Shown here one piece after another: positions 8,880-18,335 of a stretch of 64,000 nt of DNA (its first letter is position 1; each line of letters begins with the position of its first letter). This DNA is from Paenibacillus sp. P25 (GTDB taxonomy: Bacteria > Bacillota > Bacilli > Paenibacillales > NBRC-103111). The translations under genes were made by a program, and so were the position numbers. Under the pieces are notes generated by a model. That model saw nothing but the letters and a program-made list of their open reading frames with translations. It was not told the DNA's origin and made no database searches. The stretch covers positions 496,001-560,000 of the forward strand of contig CP085629.1 in the NCBI GenBank assembly GCA_024704175.1, given 5' to 3'.

Positions 8880-9789
8880 ACCCCAACGACCGGTTCGTAG
8901 TATCCATAACGTGCCGAATGTACGATTGCAATAGTTCCATGAACAATTTGGCCGCCTGCCCCAAAAACTTGTCCTTGCGATAAATAATGCAGATGTCTTG
9001 GCTCGGGGTAGGATTCAGCAGGGTAATGGCTGCGATGTTATTCCGATTGAGATAATCCAAAAGCATTCGAGGCAGAATACAGGCTCCGATCCCTTGTTCA
9101 ACCAGCATAAGCAGGGACGATAACGTTGAGGTTACGATCGGATTGTCCAGCAGCACCCCTTTCTCCTGGCAGCAAGAATGAATGACCTTCGTAATCTGGT
9201 GGTCCGGTCCGAACATGACCATCTTCAACTGCTGGATTTGTTCGAACGGAATCGCCTTCGACTTCGCAATCGGGTGATCCGACCGGATGGCCAAGGCGAA
9301 TTCCTCATGGAACAGCGGGACCACCTCCATTTGATCTTCCGGATTCTCGGGTACCGTGGTAACGCCCAGATCCCGCATCCCTGCGAGAACCTCTTTGTAC
9401 ACTTCCGTCGTTTCCGTAACCGTAAGCGAAAGCTTGGGGTATGTCCGGTGGAAATCGACCAGCAAAGCATCGAACAATAAATCCCCGTCGCCGGGAAGGA
9501 TCCCGATGTCCAGCCTGCCGCCCTCCATCTTTTTCAAATCCGTGATCGCTCTTTGAATATAATCCATACGTTCAAAGATCAGCTGACTCTGCTCCAGCAA
9601 GATTTGTCCCGCTTCCGTTAGCGCTATCCGTTTGCCGATGCGGTCAAATAAAGGAAGTCCGAGTTCATTCTCCAAAAACTTAATCTGCTGGCTGAGATTC
9701 GACTGTGTGGTGCAGAGAGCCTCGGCGGCCTTGGAGAAATGCATTTCCTTGCAGATGGCGGCAAAGTATTGAAGCTGTCTGAATTCCAT
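8878..9789 (-). CDS. LysR-family transcriptional regulator
   Basis: Intact 303-residue LysR protein. The winged helix covers residues 1-60 (MEFRQLQYFAAICKEMHF, then TTQSNLSQQIKFLENELG, the recognition helix), and the ligand-binding domain of the CysB/CynR type follows (GRLDIGILPGDGDLLFDALL, QGIGACILPRMLLDYL). The start at 9789 has GAAGGAG upstream. It is convergent with the cysK operon and divergent from the DinB gene. Its target could be either neighbour or the dual promoters at 5.3 kb; no operator was identified. Confidence 0.88.
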   Translation of the reverse strand: MEFRQLQYFAAICKEMHFSKAAEALCTTQSNLSQQIKFLENELGLPLFDRIGKRIALTEAGQILLEQSQLIFERMDYIQRAITDLKKMEGGRLDIGILPGDGDLLFDALLVDFHRTYPKLSLTVTETTEVYKEVLAGMRDLGVTTVPENPEDQMEVVPLFHEEFALAIRSDHPIAKSKAIPFEQIQQLKMVMFGPDHQITKVIHSCCQEKGVLLDNPIVTSTLSSLLMLVEQGIGACILPRMLLDYLNRNNIAAITLLNPTPSQDICIIYRKDKFLGQAAKLFMELLQSYIRHVMDTTNRSLG

Positions 9790-9955
9790 TCCATCGCGCT
9801 CCTTCGCAAATGGTTTCGATAGAAAATCATTAGTCATAATGATGAATAGCATCGGAATTACGTGATTGTTGCGGGTGGGAGTGAGCAGGTACACTTGGAT
9901 TGTGAAAGCGAACCGCATCAAACAAAAAAACAAAAATTAGGGAGGCCATTCCATT

Positions 9956-10417
9956 ATGACACAATCGATTATTCACACAAGTCAAGTGCTCCGTCAAGTC
10001 GTCATCGGCCAGGTTCAAGGGATTCCGGAGGAACAATTCGACGTTCAACCGGCGGGACTCAGCAACACCATCCGCTGGAATGTCGGTCATATTGTGTATT
10101 GGATGGATAAGTATACCGCGCTTTGCTTCGGTTCCGTGTCCGCTATCCCTGCCTATTACGAAACGCTGTTTGCCTCCGGCACCAAGCCTTCGGATTGGAA
10201 CACAGCTCCACCATCCAAGGATGAGCCGCTTCAGCGACTGGCGGCGCAGCTGTCCCGCATGTCTGAGCTGACACCCGCAATGCTGGAGGCTGCGCTGAAC
10301 GAGCCTTTTGTCATGGGACCGTTTCAATTTGGCACCGCCGGCGAATTATTCAACTTTGCGCTGATGCACGAGGCTATCCACCTTGGTAAGATAACAAGCT
10401 TGCAGAAACTCGCTTAA
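9956..10417 (+). CDS. DinB-family protein
   Basis: Intact 153-residue protein of the DinB/YfiT-like four-helix fold (DinB_2 type). Metal-ligand type histidines are in WNVGHIVYWMD and MHEAIHLGKI, in the positions usual for this family. Members include thiol-dependent transferases of the bacillithiol group and many proteins of unknown role. It has GGGAGG before the ATG and stands alone, divergent from a LysR gene and convergent with an ABC exporter. The specific activity is unknown. Confidence 0.82.
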   Translation: MTQSIIHTSQVLRQVVIGQVQGIPEEQFDVQPAGLSNTIRWNVGHIVYWMDKYTALCFGSVSAIPAYYETLFASGTKPSDWNTAPPSKDEPLQRLAAQLSRMSELTPAMLEAALNEPFVMGPFQFGTAGELFNFALMHEAIHLGKITSLQKLA

Positions 10418-10506
10418 TGAATATCTGCGGATAGCGGAAAGCCAAACAAGGTTAAGTTATCGGATCCCCCTGTTCTTGCTGAGTCGCTAGTGTTGCAAAG
10501 CCGAAG

Positions 10507-10546
10507 AAAGGCGACCAAGTCGTTAGCGACTTCGCTGCCTTTTTCC
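10507..10546. terminator. Terminator between DinB and the ABC exporter gene
   Basis: AAAGGCGACCAAGTCG, loop TTAG, CGACTTCGCTGCCTTTTT: a stable stem with a T-tract on the plus strand and an A-run on the 5' side, so it could serve both convergent genes. Confidence 0.75.
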
Positions 10547-10559
10547 ATGGACTGCAAGG

Positions 10560-12298
10560 TTAACCTGCCGCCGGGCTGAACTGCATGTTATAGAACTTCG
10601 CATAGATTCCGTCCGCTTCAATGAGCTCGGTATGCGTGCCTTCCTCGGCAATGCCCTGCTCCGAAAGCACGAGGATGCGGTCCGCATGCTTGATCGTGGA
10701 CAGCCGGTGCGCGATTACGAAGGTCGTGCGGTTCTTGGCCAATTTATCGAAGCTTTCCTGCACCGCGCTTTCGCTCTCGCTGTCCAGGGCGGAGGTGGCT
10801 TCGTCGAGGATCAGGATGGAAGGGTTCTTCAGGAAGATCCGCGCGATGCTGATGCGCCGCTTCTGGCCGCCGGAAAGCTTAACCCCGCGCTGCCCGATAT
10901 AGGCATCGTATCCGCCCGGGAGTCCCATAATAAATTCGTGGGCGTTCGCCTTCTTGGCGGCATCGATGATTTCCTCGTCCGTTGCTCCGGGTCTCCCGTA
11001 CAGGATGTTCTCTTTGATCGTACCGGAAAAAAGATACACGTCCTGCTGCACGAATCCGATCTGCTCCCTCAGCGACTTCAGCTTGATGCTTCGGATATCC
11101 ATGCCGTCGATTCGGATGGTTCCCTCGGTGGTCTCGTAAAAACGCGGGATCAAGCTGCACAGCGTCGTTTTTCCGACGCCGGAGGAGCCGACCAGCGCTA
11201 CATATTCGCCGGGGCGTACCGTCAAATTCAGATTCTTGAACACGTTATTCGATTCGCCGGCATAGCGGAAGCCGACCCGCTCAAACTCCACTTTGCCTCG
11301 GATATGGCGGACCGCAGCGGCTTCTTTTGCATCGGTAATGTCCGGCTGAACGGCCAGGAGCTCCACGAATCGCTCGAAGCCGGCCGCGCCGTTCTGCAAA
11401 TTCTGGGTGAAGTTCACCAGCCGTTTCACCGGGTCGATCAAGGTGTTCAGGATGAGCAGGAAGGTGATCAGCTCGGTCAGCAGCGACCGGTTGTAGCTGA
11501 TCAGTACGGCGCCCACGACCACGACGGCAATCGTGATAAAAGAAATAAACGCCGTCAGCCCGTTAAAAAACAGCGCCTCCGCCCGGTATCCGTTCTTCCG
11601 GCTTTCCAGAAAACGGCGGTTGCTGCGGCGGAACTTCTCCATCTCGATTTCTTCGTTGGCAAACGACTGCACCACCCGGATCCCGCCAAGGCTGTCTTCG
11701 ATTTGCGCGTTAATGTCCGCGATATACTCCTTGTTCTTTTTCAGCGCATTCTTCACCTTGATGCTGTAATGATAAGCGAAAAGGATCATGAAGGGCAGAA
11801 TGGCGAAGATCGTCAGGGCAAGCGGCCCGTTGACGTTGACTAGAATGATAAATGAGCCGACGATTCTCACAAGGGAGATCATCGCGTCTTCCGGTCCGTG
11901 ATGCGCCAGCTCCGATATATCGAATAAATCATTAGTTATGCGCGACATCAGCTGGCCCGTTCTGGCATTGTCGTGATATTGGAACGACAGCTTTTGAACG
12001 TGACCGAACAATTCGCTTCGCATGTCGGATTCGATCCGTGCCCCCAGGGTATGCCCGTAATAGTCCGTATAGAAATTGCTGACATACTCGACGGCCATCA
12101 GGAATAAGAAGATCCCGGCCATCTTCACAACCAGATCGGCAGCAATTCCCTTGTCGCTGATGGCGCGCGTGTGATTTCATTCACCAGCAGAGGGTAGATC
12201 AGAACGGTCACCGAGGCCAGCGAGGCGAAGAACAAGTCGGCAAACAACGCTTTTTTATAAGGCTTGTAATAGGCTAAAAATTTTTTAAGGGTCTCCAC
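10560..12298 (-). CDS. ABC exporter, fused permease-ATPase (multidrug/lipid type, one frame change)
   Basis: About 579 residues: an ABC_membrane domain with six predicted helices, then an ATPase. Motifs in order: Walker A LVGSSGVGKTT, Q-loop GFVQQDVYLFSG, signature VKLSGGQKRR, Walker B ILILDEATSALD, and switch IAHRLSTI. It likely acts as a homodimer exporting drugs or lipids. The start is GTG at 12298 after GGGAGG, reading VETLKKFLAYYKPYKKALF. The frame changes near 12165 in a CGCGCG tract. A short ORF with its own ribosome-binding site overlaps its 5' end and could be a leader peptide, as known for B. subtilis BmrB-BmrCD. Confidence 0.88.
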
Positions 12299-12399
12299 GA
12301 AATCATATACCTCCCGTAATGCTTCCTAAAATGGCTTCTTGCGTACTCTTCCGAACGGCTTTGATTCGCTTTTACAGGTGCGGTATATAATTTCATCAT
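12274..12399 (-). CDS. Possible leader peptide (41 aa) of the ABC exporter
   Basis: Minus-strand ORF starting with two adjacent ATGs after GGAGGGGATTGAG, rich in Lys, Arg, Tyr and Ser (MMKLYTAPVKANQSRSEEYA), ending in a TAG inside the exporter gene 24 bp past its GTG. An excellent ribosome-binding site and overlap with the exporter start suggest translational coupling or drug-responsive attenuation. No similarity is recognised. It could also be a chance ORF. Confidence 0.4.
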   Translation of the reverse strand: MMKLYTAPVKANQSRSEEYARSHFRKHYGRYMISWRPLKNF

Positions 12400-12539
12400 C
12401 TCAATCCCCTCCAAATCGTTATATCTTTTATGATATTCCCTTGACCCGAGGCCGGCAATTTAACAATTGATTATAATTATTTCTTCTTGAATGAAATGTT
12501 AGTGAGTATTATGTACCGGATACGAGCTAAGTAAAAAAT

Positions 12540-13056
12540 CGGGCGTCCCCCGCTCCATGATCTATGAAGTGCTGGGAAAGGTCGCTTGAGAAAGGCCCGG
12601 TGAATACCGTTCCTTCCGACCCGTCGGCGAAATGGTGGACATGATCCATAAGGCGAGGGAAAAGATATGGCTGTCGATTTAAGCCTCAGGTTTCCGTTAT
12701 TGCGCAGGAAGCGGAGAAGCGGGTGCAGGAAGGGGTTCGCGTCTTTTCCATTCTATTCGGGGCGCCCCGCAGCGAAGTCGGAGTAACCACTAACCACGAT
12801 TATATGGCCCCGGAAGTGGCGGAGGAACCGGATGAGTGGCGGCCTAATCATTGTCTCACGGGACAATGACGAGGTATAGATTGCAAATTTTGCCCCCAAT
12901 ACCGCGGCGTGGGCGATTAAGACAGAGGACCCGGCCCTTGTATTGCTGGCTATGGAGTACATCAGGCATGACATCATGTTCGCTAAGTTCGTGGAAGAAC
13001 TGAGCCCCCGGAAAGCGGAAGAGATCTGGATCCGCGATCCCGATTTCCGTTCATAA
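12540..13056 (+). pseudogene. Decayed TrmB-type transcriptional regulator
   Basis: Fragments in several frames read as a TrmB/sugar-responsive regulator. A winged-helix piece VPRSMIYEVLGKVA is followed by a stop. The C-terminal piece reads GLIIVSRDNDEV-stop-IANFAPNTAAWAIKTEDPAL, then EYIRHDIMFAKFVEEL and RDPDFRS to a TAA at 13054-13056. The TAG at 12877-12879 and loss of the N-terminus cannot be repaired by one homopolymer base, unlike the frame changes elsewhere in the window, so this is a genuine pseudogene. Confidence 0.6.
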
Positions 13057-13105
13057 CGTTCAGCTATGGGCGGCTGTCCCCACCTTGTTTATTAACGTCA
13101 AAACA

Positions 13106-13144
13106 AAAAGCCTGCTCGCGACCGTGCTAGCAGGCATTGTTTCG
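13106..13144. terminator. Hairpin terminator between the pseudogene and the LysR gene
   Basis: AAAAGCCTGCT pairs with AGCAGGC around a GC-rich loop, with A-rich and TTGTTT flanks. It can end transcription from either side. Confidence 0.65.
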
Positions 13145-13190
13145 TTGATGATTCTACGTTATTGCATGTGAAGCGCTTGTTCCCGTCTAA

Positions 13191-14083
13191 TTAAATACCC
13201 GGGACCGCAGCCCGGACTCCCGTTTCCCGGGGGCGGTCGCCGTCCAGCGACCGGTACAGCCTTGAACCTGTACCGGCCGTTCGGGCGGCAAGCACAATCG
13301 TGCGCCGCAGGCTCTCTTCCGCAATCGGAACCGCATGCAGACCGAGCCGCTCGGCCTGCCCCTTGAACAGGCCGGGCAGCACGGTAATCCCGGTCCCCAC
13401 CGCTACCAGACCGAGCAGATAGTCGGTATTGTCCGTTTCCATCTTCACGTCGGGGCGGTAGCCGCAGCGCTCCGCAAGGGCCTCGAACCGCGTGCGGGTG
13501 TCGCAGCAGACCGGAAATACGAAGGGCTCGTTCGCAAGCTCCGCCGCGGTCACGCCGGTGCGGCCCCGCAGGGGATGATCTTCCGGCACGACGGCGATGT
13601 AGCCCTCCGTGAACAGCTCCCGGCTCCACTGCCTCCCCCGGCGCAAGCCGCATCCACCAGAACGGCGTCGAAGCCGCCGCTTTGAAGTCCCTCCATCAGT
13701 TCCTCCGACGAGAGACGGACGGTGACCGCAAGGGGGTAGCCGGCGGCATGATAGTCGCGCAGACGATGGGGAGTACCTGCGCCGCCACGCTGGGCAGACT
13801 GCCGAGAGCAAATTTCGGATGCTCCGCAAACGGGCGCATCTCCGCTTCAATCTCCGACAGAGCCTGCACCACCGGTGCAATCCGCTCGAGGAACAGCTCA
13901 CCGGCTTCCGTAAGCTCCACTCCAGCCGCTCCCCGGCGGAACAGCTCAACGCCGTAAGCCGCTTCCAAATGGCGGATATGCTTGCTGATGGCCGGCTCGC
14001 GTCAGGCTTAGCTTATCGGCGGCTTTGGACATACTCTTCCATTTCACCGCTTCCGTAAAACTCCGATACCATTCCACCTGCAT
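13191..14083 (-). CDS. LysR-family regulator (about three frame changes)
   Basis: Reassembled protein of about 296 residues. The winged helix begins MQVEWYRSFTEAVKWKSMSK and, after removing one extra C near 14007, continues LSLTEPAISKHIRHLE, a standard recognition helix. The effector domain continues through ALGSLPSVAAQVLPIV, then GYIAVVPEDHPLRGRT and DYLLGLVAVGTGITVLPG. Further frame changes lie near 13775 and 13640. The gene is divergent from the DMT transporter at 14226, the usual layout for a LysR regulator and its target. Confidence 0.75.
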
Positions 14084-14225
14084 GGCTCAGCCCTCCCATA
14101 ACGAAATGTTATACCCCTCCAACAAAGAGGAAGTTCCTAAACCGCGCTGTTCGCGTTATTGTTGTTGATATCCATTATAACATATAATCCTACACCGACG
14201 GTGGTATGAAGAGGGAGTGGTCTAT

Positions 14226-15206
14226 ATGGCAAAAATAAACGGGTGGCAGATAGGAGTATTCTGCAGCTTATTTGCGGGAGCGGCGTTCGGAGCGCAGTTT
14301 CCGGTGGCGGGGCATATCTTGAAAAGCATTGATCCCATTTATTTCGTAGGCATCCGGTATTTGCTGGCGGCGCTGGTGTTTACGCCCATGCTGGCGCTTA
14401 AAGAAGGGAAGAGCGCCTTCCGTCCGGACGGCAAGGCGCTCACGATCTGGTCGCTAGGCACGCTGGCTTTTACGGGGTATAACGGGCTCGTGTTTATCGG
14501 CCAACGGCTCGCGGGTCCCTCCGGGCCCATTCTGTCCTCCGTCATGATGGGCTTCATGCCTTTGGTGACCGCGCTTATCCTTCTCATGTGGAAAGGCACT
14601 CGGCTGGCGCCGGTGGCGGCCGTTTGTATCGGCGTCGGCATGGTCGGCGTATTCCTCGTCGCAACGAAAGGCCATGCGGCCGTTCTGCTGACCGGCGGCG
14701 GCACCCTGTGGGCGCTCATCCTGATGCTGGCCGCGGTCTTCTGCTGGTGCATCTTCACGGTTGGCGGCTCAATGTTCCCGTCATGGTCACCTCTGAGATA
14801 CACGACATTGGCCTGCATTGGCGGTACGGTCAGCAACGCAGTAGTGACCTTGATCGGCACCGAAGCGGGTCTGCTGCAGCCGCCTTCCTGGCAGGAGCTG
14901 GCCGCCAACGTATGGCCGCCGCTATATATGGGACTTATCGCCGGCGTTGCCGCGGTGCTGGCTTGGAATACCGCCTGCAAGGCGATGTCGCCGGTGGATG
15001 CGGCACTCATCACGAATAATGTCGTGCCCATCGTATCGGCGGGAATTACGGTGCTATCTGGATACCATATCGGGGTGCCGGAGCTGATCGGAATCGCCTT
15101 GACGCTGCTCGCGATGGTCGCGAACAATCTGGCGGGACGGCGCAAGGGGACAGCGGCCGCACCGGAGCCGAAGAAGAGTCCTGTGCAGAAGCAAGCGCTC
15201 GAATGA
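14226..15206 (+). CDS. DMT-superfamily transporter with two EamA domains
   Basis: Intact protein of 326 residues with about ten membrane helices arranged as two EamA repeats, e.g. FCSLFAGAAFGAQFPVAGHI near the start and VVPIVSAGITVLSGYHIGVP in the last repeat. These carriers export metabolites or amino acids. The ATG at 14226 has GAGGGAG 8 bp upstream; a GTG at 14217 is an alternative. Its stop abuts the stop of the convergent Pmp3 gene. The LysR gene in the divergent position is the likely regulator. Substrate unknown. Confidence 0.88.
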   Translation: MAKINGWQIGVFCSLFAGAAFGAQFPVAGHILKSIDPIYFVGIRYLLAALVFTPMLALKEGKSAFRPDGKALTIWSLGTLAFTGYNGLVFIGQRLAGPSGPILSSVMMGFMPLVTALILLMWKGTRLAPVAAVCIGVGMVGVFLVATKGHAAVLLTGGGTLWALILMLAAVFCWCIFTVGGSMFPSWSPLRYTTLACIGGTVSNAVVTLIGTEAGLLQPPSWQELAANVWPPLYMGLIAGVAAVLAWNTACKAMSPVDAALITNNVVPIVSAGITVLSGYHIGVPELIGIALTLLAMVANNLAGRRKGTAAAPEPKKSPVQKQALE

Positions 15207-15395
15207 TTATTTTCTCATCATTCGGGCCATTCTCTCCATTCGCTTGTCTTCCTTACGTTCATGAACGACCATACAGGCATGGATGGCCCCCGGCGACCAG
15301 AAGCATAAGGTCAGAATCAAATTGATCAAAGCCTGGAACGGTTTGCCGCAAAACAGGACGGCGACCGGAGGCAGCAATATGGCAAGAAGGTACAT
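15207..15395 (-). CDS. Pmp3/YqaE-family small membrane protein (UPF0057)
   Basis: A 62-residue protein with two membrane helices. The sequence MYLLAILLPPVAVLFCGKPF followed by ALINLILTLCFWSPGAIHA is diagnostic of Pmp3/YqaE proteolipids, linked to salt and cold stress and membrane potential. The ATG at 15395 has GAGGTG 8 bp before it. Longer in-frame starts exist upstream but lack a site. Its stop directly touches the DMT transporter stop. Two tandem terminator-like hairpins lie upstream on the same strand. Confidence 0.9.
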   Translation of the reverse strand: MYLLAILLPPVAVLFCGKPFQALINLILTLCFWSPGAIHACMVVHERKEDKRMERMARMMRK

Positions 15396-15769
15396 GGTAA
15401 CGACACCTCGTTTTATATTGGAGTTACTCATCCATACGTGTTGTGGAGAGGAATGTTTCATAGGGCATTGACCATTAAAAAAGCCGAGCAGATGCTGCTG
15501 TAGGGCAGCCTGTTCGGCTTTGTTCCTATAAAAAAACAAAAACGACATCTATAAAAATGTCGAATACCTATTTTGAACCGATTTTAACTAAGAAATAGAT
15601 GTCCTTGACTTCTATAATATTATTATAACTCGAAGATGATTATAAGTCTATACTTTTTTGAATAATTTGGATATATTTTTTCAGGTAGAAATGAATAAGG
15701 AGGTTGTTCGATGGTTCGAAGGCGAGTGGAGGCCCGGAACGGGACGCTGATTACGGGGAGGGATGACGC
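15396..15769. other. Gene-free stretch with two tandem minus-strand terminator hairpins
   Basis: Reading the minus strand toward Pmp3, CGACAT-TTTTATAG-ATGTCG (15541-15562) is followed by T-rich sequence, then CCGAACAG...CTGCTCGG within a longer stem (15477-15522) followed by TTTTTT. No minus-strand gene lies upstream, so these either attenuate pmp3 or block antisense transcription. The rest is AT-rich and probably holds the promoter of the ABC-2 operon at 15770. Confidence 0.5.
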
Positions 15770-16747
15770 TTGATCGCTCTTCAAGGCATAGGCAAGTCGT
15801 TCAAGGTAGCGAAGCGGTCGGCCGGACTTCGTCAGGCGGTGAAAGCCTTGTTCGTACGGGAGCATACGATTGTGGAAGCGCTGCACCAGATTTCGTTCAC
15901 CATCAGGGAAGGGGAGATTGTCGGGTATATCGGACCTAACGGCGCAGGCAAATCGACCACGATTAAAGTGATGAGCGGCATCCTGGTGCCGGATCAGGGC
16001 TCCTGCTCCATCATGGGGTATACTCCCTGGAAGGAAAGGACGGAATACGTAAAGCATATCGGCGTCGTGTTCGGCCAACGATCCCAGCTGTGGTGGGACG
16101 TGCCGGTGCTCGATTCCTTCGAATTGCTGCGCGATATCTATAAGGTGCCGGCGGCGGAATACAAAGCCAACCTGGAGCTTCTGACAGGAACGCTGGATCT
16201 GCAGAGCCTCCTGCAGACACCGGTCAGGCAACTCAGCCTGGGACAGCGGATGCGCTGCGAAATTGCCGCTTCCCTCCTCCACGGCCCCAAGATTCTCTTC
16301 CTCGACGAGCCGACGATCGGCCTGGATGCCGTCAGCAAAATCGCCGTCCGCCAGTTCATCAAGACGATCAACCAGGAAAAAGGAGTCACGGTCATTCTGA
16401 CCACGCACGATATGAGCGATATTGAGGCACTGGCCGACCGGATCCTGATGATCGGCAAGGGCTCGCTGCTGTACGACGGCTCGCTGACCGAGCTGCGCGG
16501 CCGGTTCGGAACGCAGCGGACCATTACCGCCGATTACGTTGGGCATGCTCAGCCGGTCGATATTCCGGGAGCGGAGCTGCTCTCCTGGTCGCGGGAAAGG
16601 GCGGTTTACCGCGTCGATACAGACCGGGTTCAGGTCGCCCACGTCATCTCCCGTCTGTCCGAGCAGGTCGAACTCGTCGATGTCGCCGTCGAGATGAAGC
16701 CGGTCGAAGAGCTGATCCTGGAGCTGTATAAGGAGCATCAGATATGA
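15770..16747 (+). CDS. ABC-2 type exporter ATPase (COG4586 type)
   Basis: 325 residues, starting at TTG with GGGAGG upstream. Motifs: Walker A YIGPNGAGKSTT, signature LSLGQRMR, Walker B ILFLDEPTIGLD, switch LTTHDMSD. The long C-terminal tail after residue 230 and the pair of following membrane genes match the uncharacterised exporter family with COG4587 and COG3694 permeases. The stop overlaps the next start by 4 bp. Exported substrate unknown; related operons have been linked to drug or lipid efflux. Confidence 0.9.
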   Translation: MIALQGIGKSFKVAKRSAGLRQAVKALFVREHTIVEALHQISFTIREGEIVGYIGPNGAGKSTTIKVMSGILVPDQGSCSIMGYTPWKERTEYVKHIGVVFGQRSQLWWDVPVLDSFELLRDIYKVPAAEYKANLELLTGTLDLQSLLQTPVRQLSLGQRMRCEIAASLLHGPKILFLDEPTIGLDAVSKIAVRQFIKTINQEKGVTVILTTHDMSDIEALADRILMIGKGSLLYDGSLTELRGRFGTQRTITADYVGHAQPVDIPGAELLSWSRERAVYRVDTDRVQVAHVISRLSEQVELVDVAVEMKPVEELILELYKEHQI

Positions 16748-17547
16748 ATGCGTATTTATCCGTGTGGAAACTCCGGTTCGTCAACGGTTTGCAGTACAGG
16801 GCCGCAACCTTGGCGGGCATGGCGACGCAACTGTTTTTCGGCTTCATTTTTATCGCGATATTCATTGCCTTTTACAGCCAAAGCACCGTGCAGCCGCCGA
16901 TAGCGCTCAAAGATCTGGTAGCCTATATCTGGCTGCAGCAGGTATTCCTTGGCTTCATTGCGCTCTGGTTCCGGGACAATGAAATCTTTCAGCTCATCAC
17001 AAGCGGCAATATCGCCTACGAGCTCTGCAGGCCGTGCGGGATCTACCCGTTCTGGTTCGCCAAGCTGACGGCTCAGCGTTTGGCCGTCGTTGCACTTCGC
17101 TGTTTCCCGATTCTTCTCGTCGTCTTCTTCCTCCCGGAGCCGTATCGGATGAGCCTGCCGCCGTCTCTATCGGCCTTCGCGCTGTTTATCGTAACGCTGG
17201 TCCTCGGTCTGCTCGTCAATGTCGCGATCTCGATGCTGATCTACATTTCCGTGTTCTGGACGCTGTCGCCGACCGGCTCGATCCTGATGATCGCGGTGGC
17301 CGGCGAATTTTTCTCCGGGATGATCATCCCCGTCCCTCTGATGCCCGGCTGGCTGCAGAACGTGACCTACACCCTTCCGTTCCGCTGGGCCGCGGACTTT
17401 CCTTTCCGCGTCTATTCGGGGCAAATCCCGCAGACGGCGGCGCTTTGGGGATGCCTCATACAGGTGCTCTGGATCGCCGTTCTTGTCGTCTTCGGGGAGT
17501 GGTGCCTGCGCAGAGCGCTGCGTCAAATCGTGGTGCAGGGAGGGTAA
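16744..17547 (+). CDS. ABC-2 type permease, first subunit (COG4587 type)
   Basis: 267 residues with six predicted membrane helices. It begins MNAYLSVWKLRFVNGLQYRA, the usual amphipathic start of this family, and has NITSGNIAYELCRP-like sequence between helices two and three. The start overlaps the ATPase stop and the next permease starts 5 bp after its end, so the three genes form one operon. The two permeases presumably form a heterodimeric channel driven by the ATPase. Confidence 0.87.
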   Translation: MNAYLSVWKLRFVNGLQYRAATLAGMATQLFFGFIFIAIFIAFYSQSTVQPPIALKDLVAYIWLQQVFLGFIALWFRDNEIFQLITSGNIAYELCRPCGIYPFWFAKLTAQRLAVVALRCFPILLVVFFLPEPYRMSLPPSLSAFALFIVTLVLGLLVNVAISMLIYISVFWTLSPTGSILMIAVAGEFFSGMIIPVPLMPGWLQNVTYTLPFRWAADFPFRVYSGQIPQTAALWGCLIQVLWIAVLVVFGEWCLRRALRQIVVQGG

Positions 17548-17552
17548 ATGGC

Positions 17553-18335
17553 ATGCGTCTTTATTTCAAATATTTAACGATTCAGTTCAAATCGCAGCTG
17601 CAGTACCGGACTTCCTTCTGGCTCCTGACTTTCGGCCAGTTCTTCATTCCGTTCTCCGTCTTTGCCGGACTCTATTTCATGTTCGAGCGGTTCGGGCAGC
17701 TCCGGGGATGGAGCTTCTTCGAGGTGGCGCTCTGCTTCGCGGTCATACACATGGCCTTCTCGCTCAGCGAGTGCTTCTCGCGGGGATTTGACGCGTTCTC
17801 CAGTCTTGTGGGCGCCGGCGATTTCGACCGTCTGCTCGTTCGTCCGCGCAGCACGGCCCTGCAGGTGCTGGGCTCCAAATTCGAGTTCACGCGCTTCGGC
17901 CGCCTGCTTCAAAGCGCAATCGTTCTGTCATGGTCGTTGTATAATCTGCCCATAGCGTGGAATGCCGCGAAGGTCATTACGCTTATCCTCATGGTTGCGA
18001 ACGGCGTATTTATATTTACGGGCATCTTTATTTTGGCGGCAACGATGTGCTTCTGGACGATTCAGGCGCTGGAGGTGGCGAATATTTTCACGGACGGCGG
18101 CCGGGAGATGGCGCAATATCCGCTGAACCTGTATCAGAAATGGGTGACGGTCTTCTTCACCTTCATTATCCCGTTCGGTCGCGTAAGCTATTTGCCGCTG
18201 ATGTTTATCCTTGACCGGGTTCAAGGTCCTGCGGTTCTCTATATGCTGATGCCTTTGGCCGGCGCGCTGTTTCTCCTTCCCTGCCTGCTGGTCTGGCAGA
18301 TCGGCGTCCGGCATTACCGGTCGACGGGCTCTTAA
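17553..18335 (+). CDS. ABC-2 type permease, second subunit (DUF990/ABC2_membrane_6, COG3694 type)
   Basis: 260 residues with six predicted helices. It starts MRLYFKYLTIQFKSQLQYRT after AGGGAGGG and contains VGAGDFDRLLVRPRSTALQVL, a signature segment of the DUF990 family. It is the third gene of the exporter operon. Its TAA overlaps the stop codon of the convergent AraC gene by 3 bp. Confidence 0.88.
   Translation: MRLYFKYLTIQFKSQLQYRTSFWLLTFGQFFIPFSVFAGLYFMFERFGQLRGWSFFEVALCFAVIHMAFSLSECFSRGFDAFSSLVGAGDFDRLLVRPRSTALQVLGSKFEFTRFGRLLQSAIVLSWSLYNLPIAWNAAKVITLILMVANGVFIFTGIFILAATMCFWTIQALEVANIFTDGGREMAQYPLNLYQKWVTVFFTFIIPFGRVSYLPLMFILDRVQGPAVLYMLMPLAGALFLLPCLLVWQIGVRHYRSTGS

Noticed and set aside
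10632..11843. 403-residue plus-strand ORF
   Set aside because: Antisense to the ABC exporter, whose Walker and signature motifs are clear on the other strand.
15623..16738. 371-residue minus-strand ORF
   Set aside because: Antisense to the ABC-2 ATPase; composition typical of a shadow frame.
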